Assembly (NCBI RefSeq): GCF_013376005.1
Contig: NZ_JABMJK010000004.1
Span: 372,001-436,000 of the forward strand
Length of the DNA stretch: 64,000 nucleotides
From: Duganella sp. SG902
Lineage (GTDB): Bacteria > Pseudomonadota > Gammaproteobacteria > Burkholderiales > Burkholderiaceae_D
Reading direction: 5' to 3'
The translations under genes and the position numbers were made by a program. Positions 63,888 to 64,000 of this stretch are shown piece by piece. The notes under the pieces were generated by a model, which saw nothing but the letters and a program-made list of their open reading frames with translations, did no database searches and was not told where the DNA came from. Numbering within the stretch: the stretch's first letter is position 1; every line of letters begins with the position of its first letter.

Positions 63888-64000
63888 GTTCTACCCATGC
63901 CCAGAACTTGTTTAGTTTGATGGCTAAATCCTTCTTGGCAAATTCGGCAGTCTTCCATGCTGGGGCAATCGCCTTGAACCAAAGATCACCTTTGGACATG
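63880..64000 (-). CDS. C-terminal end of the helicase partner gene (partial)
   Basis: Open on the minus strand from the window edge to TGA at 63882-63880, ending IKLNKFWAWVEHV. Its stop overlaps the helicase start by 8 bp, so the two are an operon. If helicase and partner are Gabija-like, this would be the end of an OLD-family nuclease (GajA), but 39 residues are too few to say. An ATG at 63999 could be internal or a start. Confidence 0.55.
   Translation of the reverse strand, partial: MSKGDLWFKAIAPAWKTAEFAKKDLAIKLNKFWAWVEHV

Overview
The window is high-GC betaproteobacterial chromosome. Gene content and order (yhdP-nitrilase-tldD, scpB-rluB, rimP-nusA-infB-rbfA-truB), the TonB receptor signal-peptide style and the class I fumarase point to Oxalobacteraceae, in the Massilia / Duganella / Rugamonas / Janthinobacterium neighbourhood. 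This placement is inferred from protein resemblance and was not tested by a search. Almost everything up to about 61 kb is dense and GC-rich. From about 62.4 kb to the end the sequence is clearly AT-richer and looks acquired.

Layout. 0-3.9 kb: transketolase, GAPDH and a VapBC toxin-antitoxin pair. 3.9-27.6 kb: four large TonB-dependent receptors (minus, minus, plus, minus) interleaved with housekeeping genes: a Cache-domain protein, glnE, yhdP, a nitrilase-family amidase, tldD and the DAHP synthase gene aroG. aroG is preceded by a previously unannotated attenuation leader: a good promoter, a 26-codon peptide gene packed with Phe/Trp/Tyr codons, and a strong terminator. 28-32.7 kb: a peptide-type ABC transporter (two permeases and a fused double ATPase, no binding protein) and a DedA-rhodanese fusion. 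32.8-37 kb: glucokinase with a HexR-like operator, scpB and rluB. 37-43.7 kb: the rimP-nusA-infB-rbfA-truB translation/transcription operon, behind a strong promoter and a structured leader with its own terminator. 43.7-52.1 kb: typA, a DUF3141 hydrolase, a GNAT acetyltransferase, an XRE-cupin regulator, dusA and a chemoreceptor. 52.2-55.4 kb: small genes, including two tandem secreted TonB C-terminal-domain proteins, a Tyr/Pro-rich lipoprotein, a lone response-regulator receiver and tRNA-His. 55.5-60.9 kb: murI, fumarase, a YqhA-family membrane protein, acetyl-CoA synthetase and tRNA-Ser(GGA). 60.9-64 kb: an array of perfect hairpins containing an inverted piece of the tRNA-Ser 3' end, a complete IS3-family element with a 4-bp target duplication, and an AT-rich SF1 (UvrD-like) helicase whose partner gene runs off the window end. 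This last pair looks like part of a defence system (Gabija-type is the leading guess).

Repeat layer. Two families of dispersed palindromic sequence are visible. One is a REP-like unit (cores such as CCCGGC..GCCGGG) at 30.8, 32.65, 42.7 and 60.7 kb; one copy lies in frame inside the ABC ATPase gene. The other is a 27-bp unit that forms one arm of a perfect 45-bp-arm hairpin between tldD and a receptor gene. The same unit, 24/27 identical, was the target into which the IS3 element inserted 44 kb away.
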